Assembly: GCA_021234155.1 (NCBI GenBank)
Contig: JAJEKV010000050.1
Span: forward strand, 2,613,842-2,677,841
DNA from: Isoetes taiwanensis
Taxonomy: Eukaryota > Streptophyta > Lycopodiopsida > Isoetales > Isoetaceae
DNA length: 64,000 nucleotides
Reading direction: 5' to 3'
Shown here: positions 45,979 to 58,639 of the stretch, one piece after another
Position numbering within the stretch: position 1 is the stretch's first letter
How the letters are laid out: every line of letters starts with the position of its first letter
Notes under the pieces: generated by a model
Seen by the model: only the letters and a program-made list of their open reading frames with translations
Told to the model about the DNA's origin: nothing
Databases searched by the model: none
Translations under genes and position numbers: made by a program

Positions 45979-47049
45979 ATGGCAAGAAGAGAGGAAACTG
46001 AAGGATTGTTGGATGAGGTGTATAGGGAGTTGGAAAATGGATCCCCACCAATATTCACAAAGTTATTTGCTAAGAAGGTGGTGTAGATTCAAAATGTGGC
46101 ATTATCACATGAAAATATTTCATTTTATTTATATCTTCTCTTCTATGTATAGGTTGGGGCAGAATTTATTGGGACATTCATCCTCTTATTTGCATGTGCT
46201 TCCACTCCTGTAGTCAATTCTCAAATAGGTGGACAAACAATGTTCACCATATCACTTACTGCAGGCTTGGCAGTGGCTATCATTATATTTTCTACTGGTC
46301 ATATATGTGGAGCTCATTTAAATCCATCTGTCACAATTTCATTTGCTGCCTTGGGGCAGTTTCCATGGGCACATGTATTATACATCTCTGTTTAAATTGT
46401 TTTTAAGGTGTATTTCTAACATATGCTTTTGTTGAAGCAGGTGCCTATATATATAGCCACACAAGTATTGGCATCCACATTGGGTGCATTTGCATTGAAA
46501 TGCATATTTGGCAGTGTCTCCCATGGACTTACACAACCACTGGGAGATGAGCTTCAAGCATTCTTTTTGGAGCTCATTATCTCTTTTGTCCTCATGTTTG
46601 TTGTTACAGCAGTCTCAACAGATAAATTCGCGGTAAGATGATACATCTCCATGGGTAATGCCAAATGAGGTTTTGTTGTTGTTGTTGTTGCTATTGCTGC
46701 TGCTGCTGTTGACGTTCCTCTTGTTGACAATAATGATGTCCTTACATATGTAGGAGACCCACCTTGCACCTATTGCAGTTGGATCTACAGTTTTATTGAA
46801 TAATTTGGCAGCCAGGTAAGTATTGGTTGATGCTTACATATTCCATTGTTCTCTTTACTGAACTAGTTGAGGCATTGCAGCCAAACGACTGGGGCATCAA
46901 TGAATCCAGTGAGAACTCTAGGACCTGCCATTGTTGCAAGTAACTTCCGTGGGCTTTGGATATATATTGTAGCACCTACAATTGGTACATTGCTTGGGGC
47001 AGGGGCCTATAGCATGGTACGACTTAGCCCTTCCAAACGCCCCAGTTGA
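45979..47049 (+). CDS. NIP-type aquaporin (NIP II / boron-channel-like), five exons
   Basis: Exons 45,979-46,077, 46,153-46,374, 46,441-46,632, 46,754-46,815 and 46,881-47,049; all introns GT-AG, 65-121 bp; 744 nt gives 247 residues. Six membrane segments are evident, starting at VGAEFIGTFILLFACAS. Both pore boxes are present as NPS (GAHLNPSVTIS) and NPV (GASMNPVRTLGPA); this NPS/NPV pair is typical of the NIP5;1 group, which moves boric acid and similar small solutes across the plasma membrane. FPWAHVPIYIATQVLAS also matches that group. By alignment from memory the selectivity filter is A-I-A-R. The N-terminus (33 residues) is shorter than in Arabidopsis NIP5;1. The frame is clean throughout, so it looks functional. 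Exons 3-5 are duplicated 6.64 kb downstream. Confidence 0.9.
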
Positions 47050-47099
47050 ATCCCAAATATCACCAATGTTTTTTAGTAATTATAGATTTTTCTACATCG

Positions 47100-47844
47100 G
47101 ATCCTCCTCTTGCTTATTGTTCTCCATTCCACACTCCATATCATTTTTATTAGAATTTGATTCCTATATGAGAAAGTTTGTATTATGATAACTACTTTAA
47201 TAGTTATCACAATTCTATTGTCATAACTTTGATAATAAAATATGTATTTATAGTAAAACATATCATTTACTACCTTTGACTATAGTAGACGGACCTTAAT
47301 GTAGAAGACATTGTTATGTATTGAGTAGATTGCTTAGAAATGGTGCTTATTTTTTAAGTTGTGTATCATTCTTGGCCTACGATGATATGATTGTGTGACT
47401 AGTTTTAGGTTTTAAGTCCGTGTGAGTTTTACATTCTGGGGTGCATACCCCTCCCCCCTTCTCCCCCCTCCCTTTACGTAGTGAATATCCCTTTGCCCGG
47501 GGATGTTTGCAGCTCCGAAGGCCGGGATGCTTGTAAGGTGGAACCATGACTTTGTTCGAGTTGGCGGAGTGAAGGTCACCGAGGAGATATTATTTGCCGG
47601 CACCATACCATAGCGGATATTGTGTCCAGCTAGGGTGGCTCAGACACGAAGCACCAAACTATGAGAAACAAAAGTACACCTTTCATTCTCGTGACCATAG
47701 AAAATTGATGGATTACGAGATACAGAAATTGATCGTCTCACCACTTAAAAATCACGATCCTCAATTACGGGGAGGACCTGTCTGCAAAAATGGAGTGTTG
47801 CATCAAGTTCTCTAGGAATCAAGTTGTTAACATCGCGAAGAATT

Positions 47845-47847
<3 letters not shown>
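47100..47847. other. NIP downstream region, no gene
   Basis: AT-rich first half, very similar in unit 2. The second half is GC-richer, with a C/T patch and much lower match to unit 2. No coding sequence is recognised. Confidence 0.45.
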
Positions 47848-47879
<32 letters not shown>

Positions 47880-48936
47880 AAGAATGACAATCTATTAAAG
47901 GAAAATCAAGATACATACGAGACTGTGACATGGGACTCAAAACCAAGAGGGCGAAATAGTCCACTCGGAAAACCACCTATACGATTTATAATCATACTCC
48001 TTGTGCCACCTTGAGGCATTTAATGGCCTAAATCACAATCAACATGATCTAAATCCGAAATGATCATCAATAGACATTAAATTATCATGCCTTTGAATAG
48101 CCACGTGTAGGATAGTCTCATGAGATGACATAACAGACTTCTTCCTCGCTACCTTTTTCCAATTGACATGTTGCCAAGACTCTTGATTATTGCTTGAAGA
48201 TTAGGATATCGACCATAACAATCTCCCGGAAGCATGAAGCGAGGAAGCAACAACATGGAAGTGGTAGGAACTATAGCTGCAAGCGATGGTGCTAAGGACG
48301 ACACCATCGGGTATTATGTAGAGCATCTTCCATAGCGAGGGAAGCAAAAGCAAGCCCGACAAGGTTGATCATGAATAGATGAAGAAATCCTGGCAGGAGC
48401 TTGAATGGAAGAATGTTGAAGGATGTTTAAGATACCACGATTACCTCGACAAAAGCTAGCAAAAACCTCCTTATCGAGAAAGCTTGAGCAGGCTAATTCT
48501 AGACCATTCGAGAAGCTTAAGATCAACTTCTTATACCAAGGCCCACTTTTCACCCACTATCGGTAAAGAAGTTTTGGCATAGAAACACAAATCCTTGGAC
48601 CATTCACGATGAAGTATGAGATATGAATTTCAGAATCCGTTGCAATTTCAACTAGAAATTGATGACCATTAGATCGGGGAGAAGATTGGACTAAAAGGCA
48701 TCTTTAATGGAACCACTATCTGGTGTAAAGTCGGGAAGTAATATTGGTACATTATATATTCCCCAAAGTGTATCAATCCCTCTTGATACCAAAAGAATAC
48801 ATCACTACTTTCAAACATAATAAGAACAAGTTTTTTGCCAACAAATGGACTAAAGTACGTCTCAAAGGCTGAGATAAAAAACCAGGCATTGAAAAATCTA
48901 AAGCCACCGGTAAAATACCCAAAAGCGCACGAAAGA
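47848..48936 (-). mobile_element. Poly(A) retroelement remnant with gag/ORF1-like coding
   Basis: T run 47,848-47,878 is a minus-strand poly(A), preceded by TTCTTC as in the LINE at 27.97 kb. Upstream on that strand decayed coding reads GKKLVLIMFESSD, GEYIMYQYY, then KDLCFYAK and SFSNGLELACSSFLDKE. The sister copy at 55.4 kb is clearer (VVGKNFVLIMFESSDAMDSL, SRGIDTLGGEYIMYQYY). FVLImFeS-d-m--lvsrG---l---Yi recalls DUF4283/LINE ORF1 RNA-binding proteins of plants. No RT is present. It stops where family A begins at 48,940. Confidence 0.5.
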
Positions 48937-48939
48937 TAA

Positions 48940-51090
48940 TGCCATGGTTCTCTTCTTATATCGAAGAAGAACCATCGATACTGAGGAAAGGGACGTCTGT
49001 TTTTGGCGTCATGCCATTTTGGATGTCAGATCTATCTATAGTCGAGCCTTCTATAGCCTTGAGCTTTCTTTAGCTCTGTCTACTATATATCCATGTTGTG
49101 CGCTAGCATTTCTCATCCATTTCCTCACAGGCTGGTTATTTGGTTCTAGAGTTTCCCTCCTACTTATTCTCCATCCTGGTATTTTATTCTCTAGTTTCAT
49201 ATGATGGATTGGCTCGGGGATACCACTCCTTATGGATTGTGGTGGTCTTGAAAAGCCGATCCAAGCAGATAGATCTTGCTTTTTAGATCTCTGCTTTCGT
49301 GTTCTTTGCTTTCTCATGCTTGTTTTGATTGTTCTATCCTTCATATCGCGGGCTGCCTTCTTTACTCACGGTTTTGCTTTCTTCATCCACGCCATTCGCG
49401 TTGCTCTCCTCTTCTTCTTTGCCACATTAAAATCCCGCAGCCGAGTTTGCTTTCTCGATCTCCTTCCTCTCCACGATTTCACCAAACCATACCCAGGTGC
49501 AGTTTTTTGAATCTGAATCGTAGATTAGACAGTTCTACCTCAAGTCGACCGCGGAATTTGTCATGAGCCGCGTCCGTATGCGGTTACCCTCACCGGGGTT
49601 ACGGGATCCCGGCGTTTCAAGGTTATGCGGGTTTTCGGTTATGATATCCCATCGTGTTCTTCTTTAATAAGCTTTCTTTTATATGATTGCTAGGCCTTTT
49701 TAATGTTTTTAGATGGTGTTAGGGTTTTGGTTGGTAGGTAGGATATGTGGGTTTGTATAAAAGTCTTGGTTTTGGTCTGTAGGGATCTTGTCGGTCTTTT
49801 CTTGTCTAGTTTGTTGGTTTGTCTTACTTTCGAGTCTTGGTTTTGTTTGTTTATAATTGGTTTTCTTTTTATGATTATCTTTTGGCTTAGGGGCTTGTAA
49901 TGGGTTTCTCTAGGTTCGTTTGTTGGGATTGGTCCATCTAATCCTCGTCTCATCTTCTTTTGTTGTTTGACGTCATCATTAATCAATTGTGCCCTTTTTT
50001 TTGTTATACACATTAAACCTTTTATTATAACTTATTTGTGCATAATATTGTTAAACATTAATGACAAAAGATCCTCGTGCATATTATTAGACATTAAGTA
50101 ACAAGAACTCCTTGTGCATAGGTTGGTTGTGCACAGGTTGGGATTGGTCCGTCTACTCCTAGCCTCATCTTTCCTTTGTTGTTTGGCCAGCTATCGTGGC
50201 CCATTTATTGCCTGTTTTTTTGTTAAACATTAAACTTTTTTTTGTTAAGAAACGTTATAATAAGGTTCCTTGGTTGCCCTCTATAGCATATTACACCACT
50301 CTTCGTTGGAATTGTCCTTAAATGCAGTTTGCATCTTGGTGTTCTTTGCTTTCGTAGGTTTTCTTATGTTCTTTCGTCCAATTGCGGGTTTTGTTCCTCT
50401 TACCCCTGGGTTTGGCGACAGAATTCTGCCCCTCTCTTCCTCAATTCATTTCTCTTGTATGTTCTATCTTATGTCTGATGCGTTCGTCTCGGTTTGGGGA
50501 AGTGTTCATGAAGTTGTAGTCCCTTGATGTGGCGTCTTCACATGTGCGGGATAATTCTATTTCACTTCTTGGAGACCGTTTTTCGGTCTCTATAGTTATG
50601 TCTTAGGTCCTCTATATTGCTTCATTAGTCTCAAGTTAAGCTTGGGACCATTATATATATATGATTTACACATTGGAGTTTAGTCTTTTTTTTGTGTTTT
50701 CGTCATTATGGTTTTCGCTCTGGTTTTGGTACATTGATTCTTATGTTTTGTTGTTAGGTGTGCTATTTCACGGTGGTTGTAGTTTGTTTGTGTGGTCGGT
50801 GCTCATGTCTTTTACGCATTTCATTTTGCTCTCCTTAGTCTCGGCTTTTCTTCTTTGTTAAATCATGGTTAGTTCGGCGTCGTCTTTAATCGTGATCCTC
50901 ATTACCTCCATCTCCCTCCCATTATTGCTAAGGTTTTGCATTGATGGCTAATTTTTCATCTTCTTAGCTATTGTCTAGCCTCGGCTCCCTTAGGTTAAGC
51001 CAATCTCATTCGGTTTGTTTCACCTTTAGGCGTTATTGGTTGCTCTCATTATATTTTTGCATCCTTTGTTTCTTAGTCATTCCACAAGAC
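48940..51090 (+). repeat. Family A, copy 3
   Basis: Hairpin leader (48,944-48,975), GAGGAAAGGGACG, GGCGTCATGCCATTTTGG, CTCTGTCTACTATATAT, then segments that reappear inverted at 9.6-13.6 kb (50,270-50,530 and 50,640-51,060). Homology starts at TGCCATG in all copies. Frames are not conserved. Confidence 0.75.
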
Positions 51091-51820
51091 CCCAAAAATG
51101 AACTTGCATTAAAATCAACATGAAAACCCGGTATGTCTATGGTTTTTTTTTTATACAACAATTCATAATGTCAATAAAACCATGTGTCTTTGATGTTTTT
51201 ACCAAAATTATTAGTAGTTCATATCATTCTTTTTGTACTAATTCTAAAATTTAAACTAATTTTATAAATTATCACTAGTTTGTAGATGGTTTCTAAGCAT
51301 ACATTAGGTTGCTGAGTTTCATATCGTGTCTAAGTACACAAATTCTACATAGCACAATGGTTTTTTGAAATCACTATTAGTTTTGAAGATGTGTTTTTAA
51401 GCATATGTTGACTTTTACCGAAACCATTGCTAGTTCATACCACATTTAATTATTATCATAGCATTCTAGATCTTAAAATGGTTTCTTAAATCATCATTAA
51501 TTCTTTAGATGCTTTTTATCTATGTATTTTCAATATTATAATTTTTGGATGCTCTTAGATACTAGTAATTAGTTATATTATATGTTTCAACATAATCTTT
51601 ATACTATCAGTTTTGTTGTTAGTTTGAAAACCATGTTGGCTTTTGCAAAGGGTTATTTCCCTATGCTTATTAATAGTTTTTTATTATCTAGTTTTTATGA
51701 CTATATTACAATTGTCTCAGGTCCCTTAAATATCATTACTGGTTTTTATATATTAACTAGTAATAGCAGCTATTATGTTTAAATCTTGAATGTAGCACTA
51801 TTTTCTAAGCAATGCTTCCC
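51091..51820. other. No gene; AT-rich internal repeats
   Basis: The phrases CTAGTT-(T/C)-AT and TTTTAAGCATA recur several times (about 51,215-51,450), suggesting an old minisatellite. It is highly similar to 57,790-58,450 in unit 2. Confidence 0.5.
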
Positions 51821-51821
51821 T

Positions 51822-51960
51822 ACTTTTTTTTTTTTTTTTAAGAACAATTCCTACTTTCCCAACAGGAATTGAACTTGAACCTTACCACTAGACTGTTGTA
51901 ATCCAATTTTTTGTAGAGAAAATAATTCTTTCCCGTCTTGTCACCAATATGAACATCAAC
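51822..51960 (-). mobile_element. SINE-like element, minus strand, unit 1
   Basis: T run then TTAAGAACAATTCC; on the minus strand CTAGTGGTAAGG and AGTTCAATTCC resemble pol III A and B boxes, followed by GTTGGGAAAGTAGG and a poly(A). The partner at 58.5 kb keeps the better B box (AGTTCGAATTCC). Confidence 0.45.
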
Positions 51961-53059
51961 CTACCTATCAAAAATACTTCTTCCTTCCTTCCTTACAGCT
52001 TCACAGCCATGATAAGATCCCATTTTGTGCCACAAATCCCTTGCACAAATATCCCATATTTACTTTTCTAAAAGCTCCATGTTTTCTGCAAAAAAATCTT
52101 GGACATGTTTTCTATTTTTCTTTCTAATCTCGGGGTAAATTCCTTGGACATGCTCTATTTTGTAGTTGTTATCATTATATATTAGATTACTTAAAATATC
52201 CGACAATAGTGTATTTGAGAATGGTAAATTAAGTTGGTCCCATTTCTACTTGAGCACTTATTCTGGCATACTGAGAGTTTATGCATATACTTAAAAGTTT
52301 GTTCAGTATATCTTTAATTTATTTTCGATTCCCGTCTTCTTTGGAACCATAAAGAAATAAAGCATTGCAAGTTTTGAAGGATAATAGTTTCTTTCAAGTC
52401 AATTATATGCGCTTGAGAAAATCTTAGAAAGGGATAATAGCATGGCTAGTTTTGACTTTTGAAAGGCCATAGAAATATTGTCAAGAGAAAATGAATGGTG
52501 TGTGTGGTGTGTTGAGGTAGAAAAGAGCAACAATTGGTGTTTTGATTTATGTTTATAAGATCGGAAAGCGGATGGAGCTTCTGCAAGCCATCATAAAGGC
52601 CCTTGCCAAAACACTTTTTATAGCCAGTTTTGTTATTTGCAAAGAAAGCAGCACATAATATCCAATAAACAAGGCAGTCCTAAACAAAGACAGCCATATC
52701 AAGCTTTCCAATGCAAACAATCGCAGATCTTATGCACTTCGCAGTAAGGCCAACAACAAATTAGTCTAAATGCAGGATACCTTGCAATAAAACAATTTGC
52801 CTTGAAATAGAGCTTGGAGCCCAAGTTATTTTCTATATTTTGTGGATTTCATAGGGACATCTTCTCTAGTGGGCGTTAAAATAATATCTATCATCTATCT
52901 TGGATTTTTGGCCCATTGTCAAAGCATCCTATCAATTAGTAGAAACTTGCAAAATATTACTTTTTGAACATGAAAAAACTGCCTTAAACAAGGCGAGTAA
53001 TTTATCGTTATACCCCACCATCAAACAAAGGTTTTAGCAGCAGCCAAAACACTAGAGAA
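51961..53059. other. No gene; LINE-tail-like end
   Basis: A short CTTC run (about 51,985). Near 52,860-52,905, TTTCATAGGGACATCTTC...GTTAAAATAATATCTATC resembles the LINE terminus GTGGACGATAAAAT plus a TATC tail. The rest is AT-rich sequence. Confidence 0.4.
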
Positions 53060-53100
53060 ATTGTTTTAGGTATATTTCTAACATATGCTTTGTTGAGCAG

Positions 53101-53698
53101 TTTTATATATATAGCCACACAAGTATTGGCATCCACATTGGGTGCATTTGCATTTAAGAAATGCATGTTGGCAGTGTCTCCATGGACTTACACAGCCACT
53201 GGGAGATGGGCTTCAGAAACATTCTTTTGGAATATTATCTCTTTTGTCCCTCATGTTTGTTGTTGTAGTCTCAGCGGATAAATTCGCGTGGATGATACAT
53301 CTCACGTGGGTAATGCCAAATGAGGTTTTGTTGTTATTTATTTATTGCTATTGCTGCTGCTGCTAATGACGTTCTCTTGTTGACAATAATGATGTCCTTG
53401 TATATGTAGGAGACCCTTTTTATTGCGATTGGATCTCTGATTTATTGAATAATTTGCGGCCGGGTAAGTGTTGTTCTTACATATTCCATTGTCTCTTCTT
53501 GAACTAGTTGAGGCGACTGCGGCCAAGCAGTAGGGCATCAATGAATCCAGTGAGAACTCTAGGACCTGCCATTGTTGCAAGTAACCCGAGTGAGCTTCTG
53601 GATATATGTTATAGCACCCTCTGATTGGTACATACTTAGAAATGGGGGCCTATAGCATGGTAATGATTTAGCCTCCCTTCCAAACGCTGATTAATCCC
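53101..53698 (+). pseudogene. NIP aquaporin pseudocopy, exons 3-5 only
   Basis: Exon 3 (53,101-53,287) keeps YIATQVLASTLGAFAF but shifts frame at several indels; exon 4 (about 53,410-53,463) and exon 5 (about 53,519-53,698) keep ASMNPVRTLGPAIVASN, then lose frame. The exon 3 donor GTAAG is lost. Exons 1-2, with the first pore box, were never included, so no channel can be made. Confidence 0.85.
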
Positions 53699-54449
53699 AA
53701 ATATCACCAATGTTTTTAGTAATTATAGATTTTTCTACACCGATCCTCCTCTTGCTTATTGTTCTCCATTCCACACTCCATATCATTTTATTAGAATTTG
53801 ATTCCTATATGAGAAAGTTTGTATTATGATAACTTCTTTAAATAGTTATCACAATTCCTATTGTCATAACTTTGATAATAAAATATGTATTTATAGTAAA
53901 ACATATCATTTACTACCTTTGACTATATAGTAGACGGACCTTAATGTAGAAGACATTTATAAAAAGTGTATTGTAGAAATGGGTGCTTATTTTTTAAGTT
54001 GTGTATCATTCACGTCTACATGATACAAGCAGTGTGACTAGTTTTTAGGTTTTAAGTCCGTGGAGTTTACATTCGCAAAGGGTTACCTCCCCCCTTCTCC
54101 CTCCTTCAAGGAAATATCCCTTTGCCCGGGGATGTTTGCAAACCAAGGTAGGGATGCTTGTAAGGTGGAACCATGACTTTGTTCGAGTTGGCTGAGTGAA
54201 GGTCTCGGGAGATATTGTTATGACACCATGGGAAGCGGATGAGGTGCCAGGTTGGCTCGGGTAGCGGGAAGCGTAAAAACGAGAAACAAAAGGCACCTTT
54301 CATTTCGACAAACACCGCAAAATTGATCGTTGCGCCATCTAAAATTGATCGCTCACCACTTAAAATGCGATCCTCAATTACAGGTGGAGGACCTGTCTTC
54401 GCAAAATGGGTGTTGCATCAAGTTCTCTAGGAATCAAGTTGTTAACATG

Positions 54450-55600
54450 ATTCCTTTTTTTTTTTTTTTTTTTTTTTTTTTTGAAGGATGACAATCTATT
54501 ATCAAGGAAAATCAAGATACATACGGGACCCGTGACATGGGACTCAAAACCAAGAGGACTAAATAGTCCACTCGTGAAACCACCTATACACGCTTTATAA
54601 TCATACTCCTTGTGCCACCTTGAGGCATTTAATGGCCTCATCACAATCAACATGATCCGATGACAAAATGATCATCAATAGACATTAAATTATCATGCCT
54701 TTGAATAGCACCTAGGTAGGATAGTCTCATGAGATGACATACCGTAGACTTCTTCCCGCTACCTTTTCCACACCGACATGTTGCCAAGACTCTTCAAGCA
54801 GTAATCAAGATTAGGACCATCACCATAACAATCTCTTAAGGCATGAGAAGCGTAAGCAACAACATGGAGAGTGGTAGGAACTATAGTTGAACCGATGGTG
54901 CTAAGGGCTACACACATCTAACTGTATGTAGAGCATCTTCCATAGCTCGAGGAAGCAAAAAGCAACCCGACAAAGGTTGATCTGCGAATAGATGAAGAAA
55001 TCACAACGGGAGCTTGAATCGGTGAAGAATGTTGAACGATGTTTAAGATGCACCCATTACCTCGACAAAAGCTAGCAAAAAGCCTCCTTATCGAAACAGG
55101 CAGGCTAATTCTAGACCATTCGTAAGCTTAAGATAACTTCTATACCAAGGCCCACTTTTCACCACCACTATACAACCGGTAAAGGCGAAGTCCAATCGCA
55201 TAGAAACACAAATCCTGGACCATTCAATGACGGATGGATAGATGATATGAATTTCAGAGTCCCGCTGCAAACTAGAAATTGATGAGCCATTAGATCGGGA
55301 GGAAGATTAGGTAAATCTAGAACCAACAGGCATCTTTAACTTAACCATATCCGGTGTAAAAGTCGAGAGTAATATTGGTACATTATATATTCCCCACCAA
55401 GTGTATCAATCCCTCTTGATACCAAAGAATCCATCGCATCACTACTTTCAAACATAATAAGAACAAAGTTTTTGCCAACAACTTGATGGACTAAAAAAGG
55501 AGGAAGTTGAAGGCGTCTCAAAAGTCGAGATAACCAAACACCTAAACCGAAAAATCTAAATAGCCACCAAGAAAATACCCAAGAACCCGCACGAAAGATA
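54450..55600 (-). mobile_element. Poly(A) retroelement remnant, unit 2 copy
   Basis: Counterpart of 47,848-48,936. It preserves the clearest reading of the gag/ORF1-like segment (55,336-55,521, VVGKNFVLIMFESSDAMDSL) but is otherwise frameshifted. Confidence 0.5.
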
Positions 55601-55601
55601 A

Positions 55602-57780
55602 TGCCATGGTTCTCTTCTTATATCAAGAGAACCATCATTCCGGGGAAAGGGACGCCTGCTTTTGAGGCCATGCCATTTTGATGTCGTGATCTATCTATGG
55701 TCCGAGCCTCTATAGCGCAGCTTTTTGCTTTCGGCTCTGTCTACTATATATCCATGTTACGCTAGCATTTCTCCCAGCGTTTTCTCCGGAAATAATTCGT
55801 TGGTTCTAGGTTTCCCTCCTGCTTATTCTCCATCCCCGTATTTTATTCTCTAGTTTCATATGATGATTGGGCTCGGGGATACCACTCCTTATGGATTGTG
55901 GTGGTCTTGAAGAGCCGATCCCAAGAACTAATAGATCTTGCTTTTAGATCCTCTCCGCCTCCTGTTCTTTGCTTTCATGCTCGCTTGTTTTGATTGTTCT
56001 ATCCTTCATATCCGCTAGGTCGCCTTCTTTTACTCCTCGGGTTTTTACGCTTTCTTCATCCTCGCCATTGCGTTGCTCTCCTTTACCGCCGCCGCCACAT
56101 TAAAAATCCCGCAGCCTGAGTTTGCTTTTCTCGATCCTTCCTCTCCACGGGATTTCAATTCAAGAACTATACCCGGGTGCCCGCTTTTTGGGCAGATTCA
56201 CGATTGGGACGGTTCTACCTCAAGTCGACCGCCGGAATTTGTCGCAGGCACGTCCTGTATGCAGTTGCACCTCTGGGGGTTACCGGGATCCCCGACATTT
56301 CAAGGTTGTCTGGGGTTTCCGGTGCCCAGTATCCCATCGTGTTCTTCTTTAATAAGCTTTCTTTATATGATTGCTAGGCCTTTTTTAATGTTTTTAGATG
56401 GTGTTAGGGGTTTGGTTGGTAGGTAGGATATGTGGGTTTGTATAAAAGTCTTGGTTTTGGTCTGTAGGGATCTTGTCGGTCTTTTCTTGTCTAGTTTGTT
56501 GGTTGTCACCTTGCTCAGTCTTGGTTTGTTTGTTTATAATTGGTTTTTCTTTTATGATTATCTTTTGGCTTGGGGGCTTGTAATGGGTTTTCTCTAGGTT
56601 CGTTTGTTGGGATTGGTCCATCTAATCCTCGTCTCATCTTTCTTTTGTTGTTTGACGTCATGCGTAGCTCAATTGTGCCCCTTTTTGTGTTATACACATT
56701 AAACCTTTTATTATAAACATTTGTGCATAATATTGTTAAACATTAATGACAAAAGATCCTCGTGCATATTATTAGACATTAGTAACAAGAACTCCTTGTG
56801 CATAGGTTGGTTGTGCCTGGGTTGGGATTGGTCCGTCTACTCCTAGCCTCATCTTTCCTTTGTTGTTTGACGCTATGCGTAGGCCCATTGTGCCCTGTTT
56901 TTTGTTAAACATTAAACTTTTTTTTTGTTAGAAACGTTATAATAAGGTTCCTTCAGTTGCCCTCTATAGCATATTACACCACTCTTCTCGTTGGAATTGT
57001 CCCTTCTGTCTGGTTGCATCTTGGTGTTCTTTGCTCGTAGGTTTCTTATGTTGTTCTTTCGTCCAATTGCGAGTTTGTTCCTCTTACCCCTTCGGGTTTG
57101 GCAGCAAGATTCTATGCCCCTCTCTTCCTCAATTCATTTCTCTTGTATGTTCTATCTTATGTCTAGTCGTTCGTCTCGGTTTGGGGTGTTCGCCAAGTTG
57201 TAGTCCCTTGATGTCGTCTTCCACATGTGCCAGATAATTCTATTTCACTTCTTGGAATTCGTTTTTCCGGTCTCTATAGTTATGTCTAGTCCTCTATATT
57301 GCTTCATTAGTCTCAAGTTCGCTTGGGACCATTATATATGTATGATTTACATTGGAGTTTAGTCTTTGTTTTTTGTGTTTCGTCATTATGGTTTTCGCTC
57401 TAGTTTGTTGGTACATTGATTCTTATGTTTTGTTGTTCGTGTGCTATTTCTGGTGGTTGTAGTTTGTTGTGTGGTCGGTGCTCATGTCTTTTACGCATTC
57501 CATTTTGCTCCTTAGTCTCGGCTTTCTTCTTTGTTAAATCATGGTTAGTTCGCGTCGTCTTTAATCTGGCGTCCTCATGCCTCCATCTCCCCTCCCATTA
57601 TTGCTAGGTTTTGCATTCGATGGCTAATTTTTCATCTTCTTAGCTATTGTCTCGCCTCGGCTCCCTTAGGTTCGCCAATCTCATTCAGCTGTTGTTTCAC
57701 CTTTGGCGCGTTATTGGTTGCTCCTCGTATATTTTTTGCATCCTTTGTTTCTTAGTCATTCCACAAGGCCCCCAAAAATG
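55602..57780 (+). repeat. Family A, copy 4 (unit 2)
   Basis: Counterpart of 48,940-51,090, with the hairpin at 55,604-55,634 and many small indels relative to unit 1. Confidence 0.75.
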
Positions 57781-58495
57781 AACTTGCATTAAAAATCAAC
57801 ATGAAAGCCAGTATGTCTATGGTTTTTTTATACAACAATTCATAATGTCAATAAAAACCATGTGTCTTTGATGGTTTTGCAAAATTATTAGTAGTTCATA
57901 TCATTCTTTTTGTACTAATTCTAAAATTTAAACTAATTTATATAAATTATCACTAGTTTGTAAGATGGTTTCTAAGCATACATTCGTTGCTAGTTCATAT
58001 CATGTCTAAGTACACAAATTCTACATAGCACAATGGTTTTTTGAAATCACTATTAGTTTGAAAGATGTGTTTTAAGCATATGTTGACTTTGCAAAACCAT
58101 TGCTAGTTCATACCACATTTAATTATACGCATTCTAGATCTTAAAATGGTTTCTTAAAATCATCATTAATTCTTTAGATGCTTTTTATCTATGTATTTTC
58201 AATATTATAATTTTGGATGCTCTTAGATACTAGTAGTCGTTATCGTATATGTTTTTCAACATAATCTTTATACTATCAAGTTTTTGTTGTTAGTTTGAAA
58301 ACCATGTTGGCTTTTGCAAAGAGGTTATTTCCTATGCTTATTAATAGTTTTTTATTATCTAGTTTTTTGCAGCTATATTACACAATTGTCTCAGTCCTTA
58401 ATATCATTACTAGTTTTTATATATTAACTAGTAATAGCAACTATTATGTTTAAATCTTCGAATGTAGCACTATTTTTCTAAACAATGCTTCCCTA
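57781..58495. other. No gene; unit 2 counterpart of 51.1-51.8 kb
   Basis: AT-rich, nearly identical to unit 1 here apart from single-base indels. Confidence 0.5.
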
Positions 58496-58496
58496 C

Positions 58497-58635
58497 TTTT
58501 TTTCTTTTTTTTTAAGAACAATTCCTACTTTCCCAACACAGGAATTCGAACTTGAACCTTACCACTAGACTATTGCCAATCCAGTTTTTGTAAGAAAATA
58601 ATGCACTAACCACGTCTTGTCACCAATATGAACAT
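58497..58635 (-). mobile_element. SINE-like element, unit 2 copy
   Basis: Counterpart of 51,822-51,960, with an intact B-box-like AGTTCGAATTCC and a GTGGTTAGTGCA stretch that could be an A box at normal spacing, and an A-rich tail. Confidence 0.45.
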
Positions 58636-58639
58636 CAAC

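Larger units (their letters stand above)
46396..53059 (+). repeat. Tandem duplication, unit 1 (6,664 bp)
   Basis: Begins in NIP intron 2 (ATTGTTTTTAAGGTGTATTTC) and ends ACACTAGAGAA. It contains NIP exons 3-5, a minus-strand poly(A) retroelement piece, family A, a SINE-like piece and non-coding DNA. Matching landmarks in unit 2 are offset by about 6,610-6,690 bp. Confidence 0.9.

Noticed and set aside
48944-57607. Plus-strand hydrophobic frames in the duplicated repeat
   Set aside because: The same positions in the two units read in different frames, so there is no sign of coding constraint.
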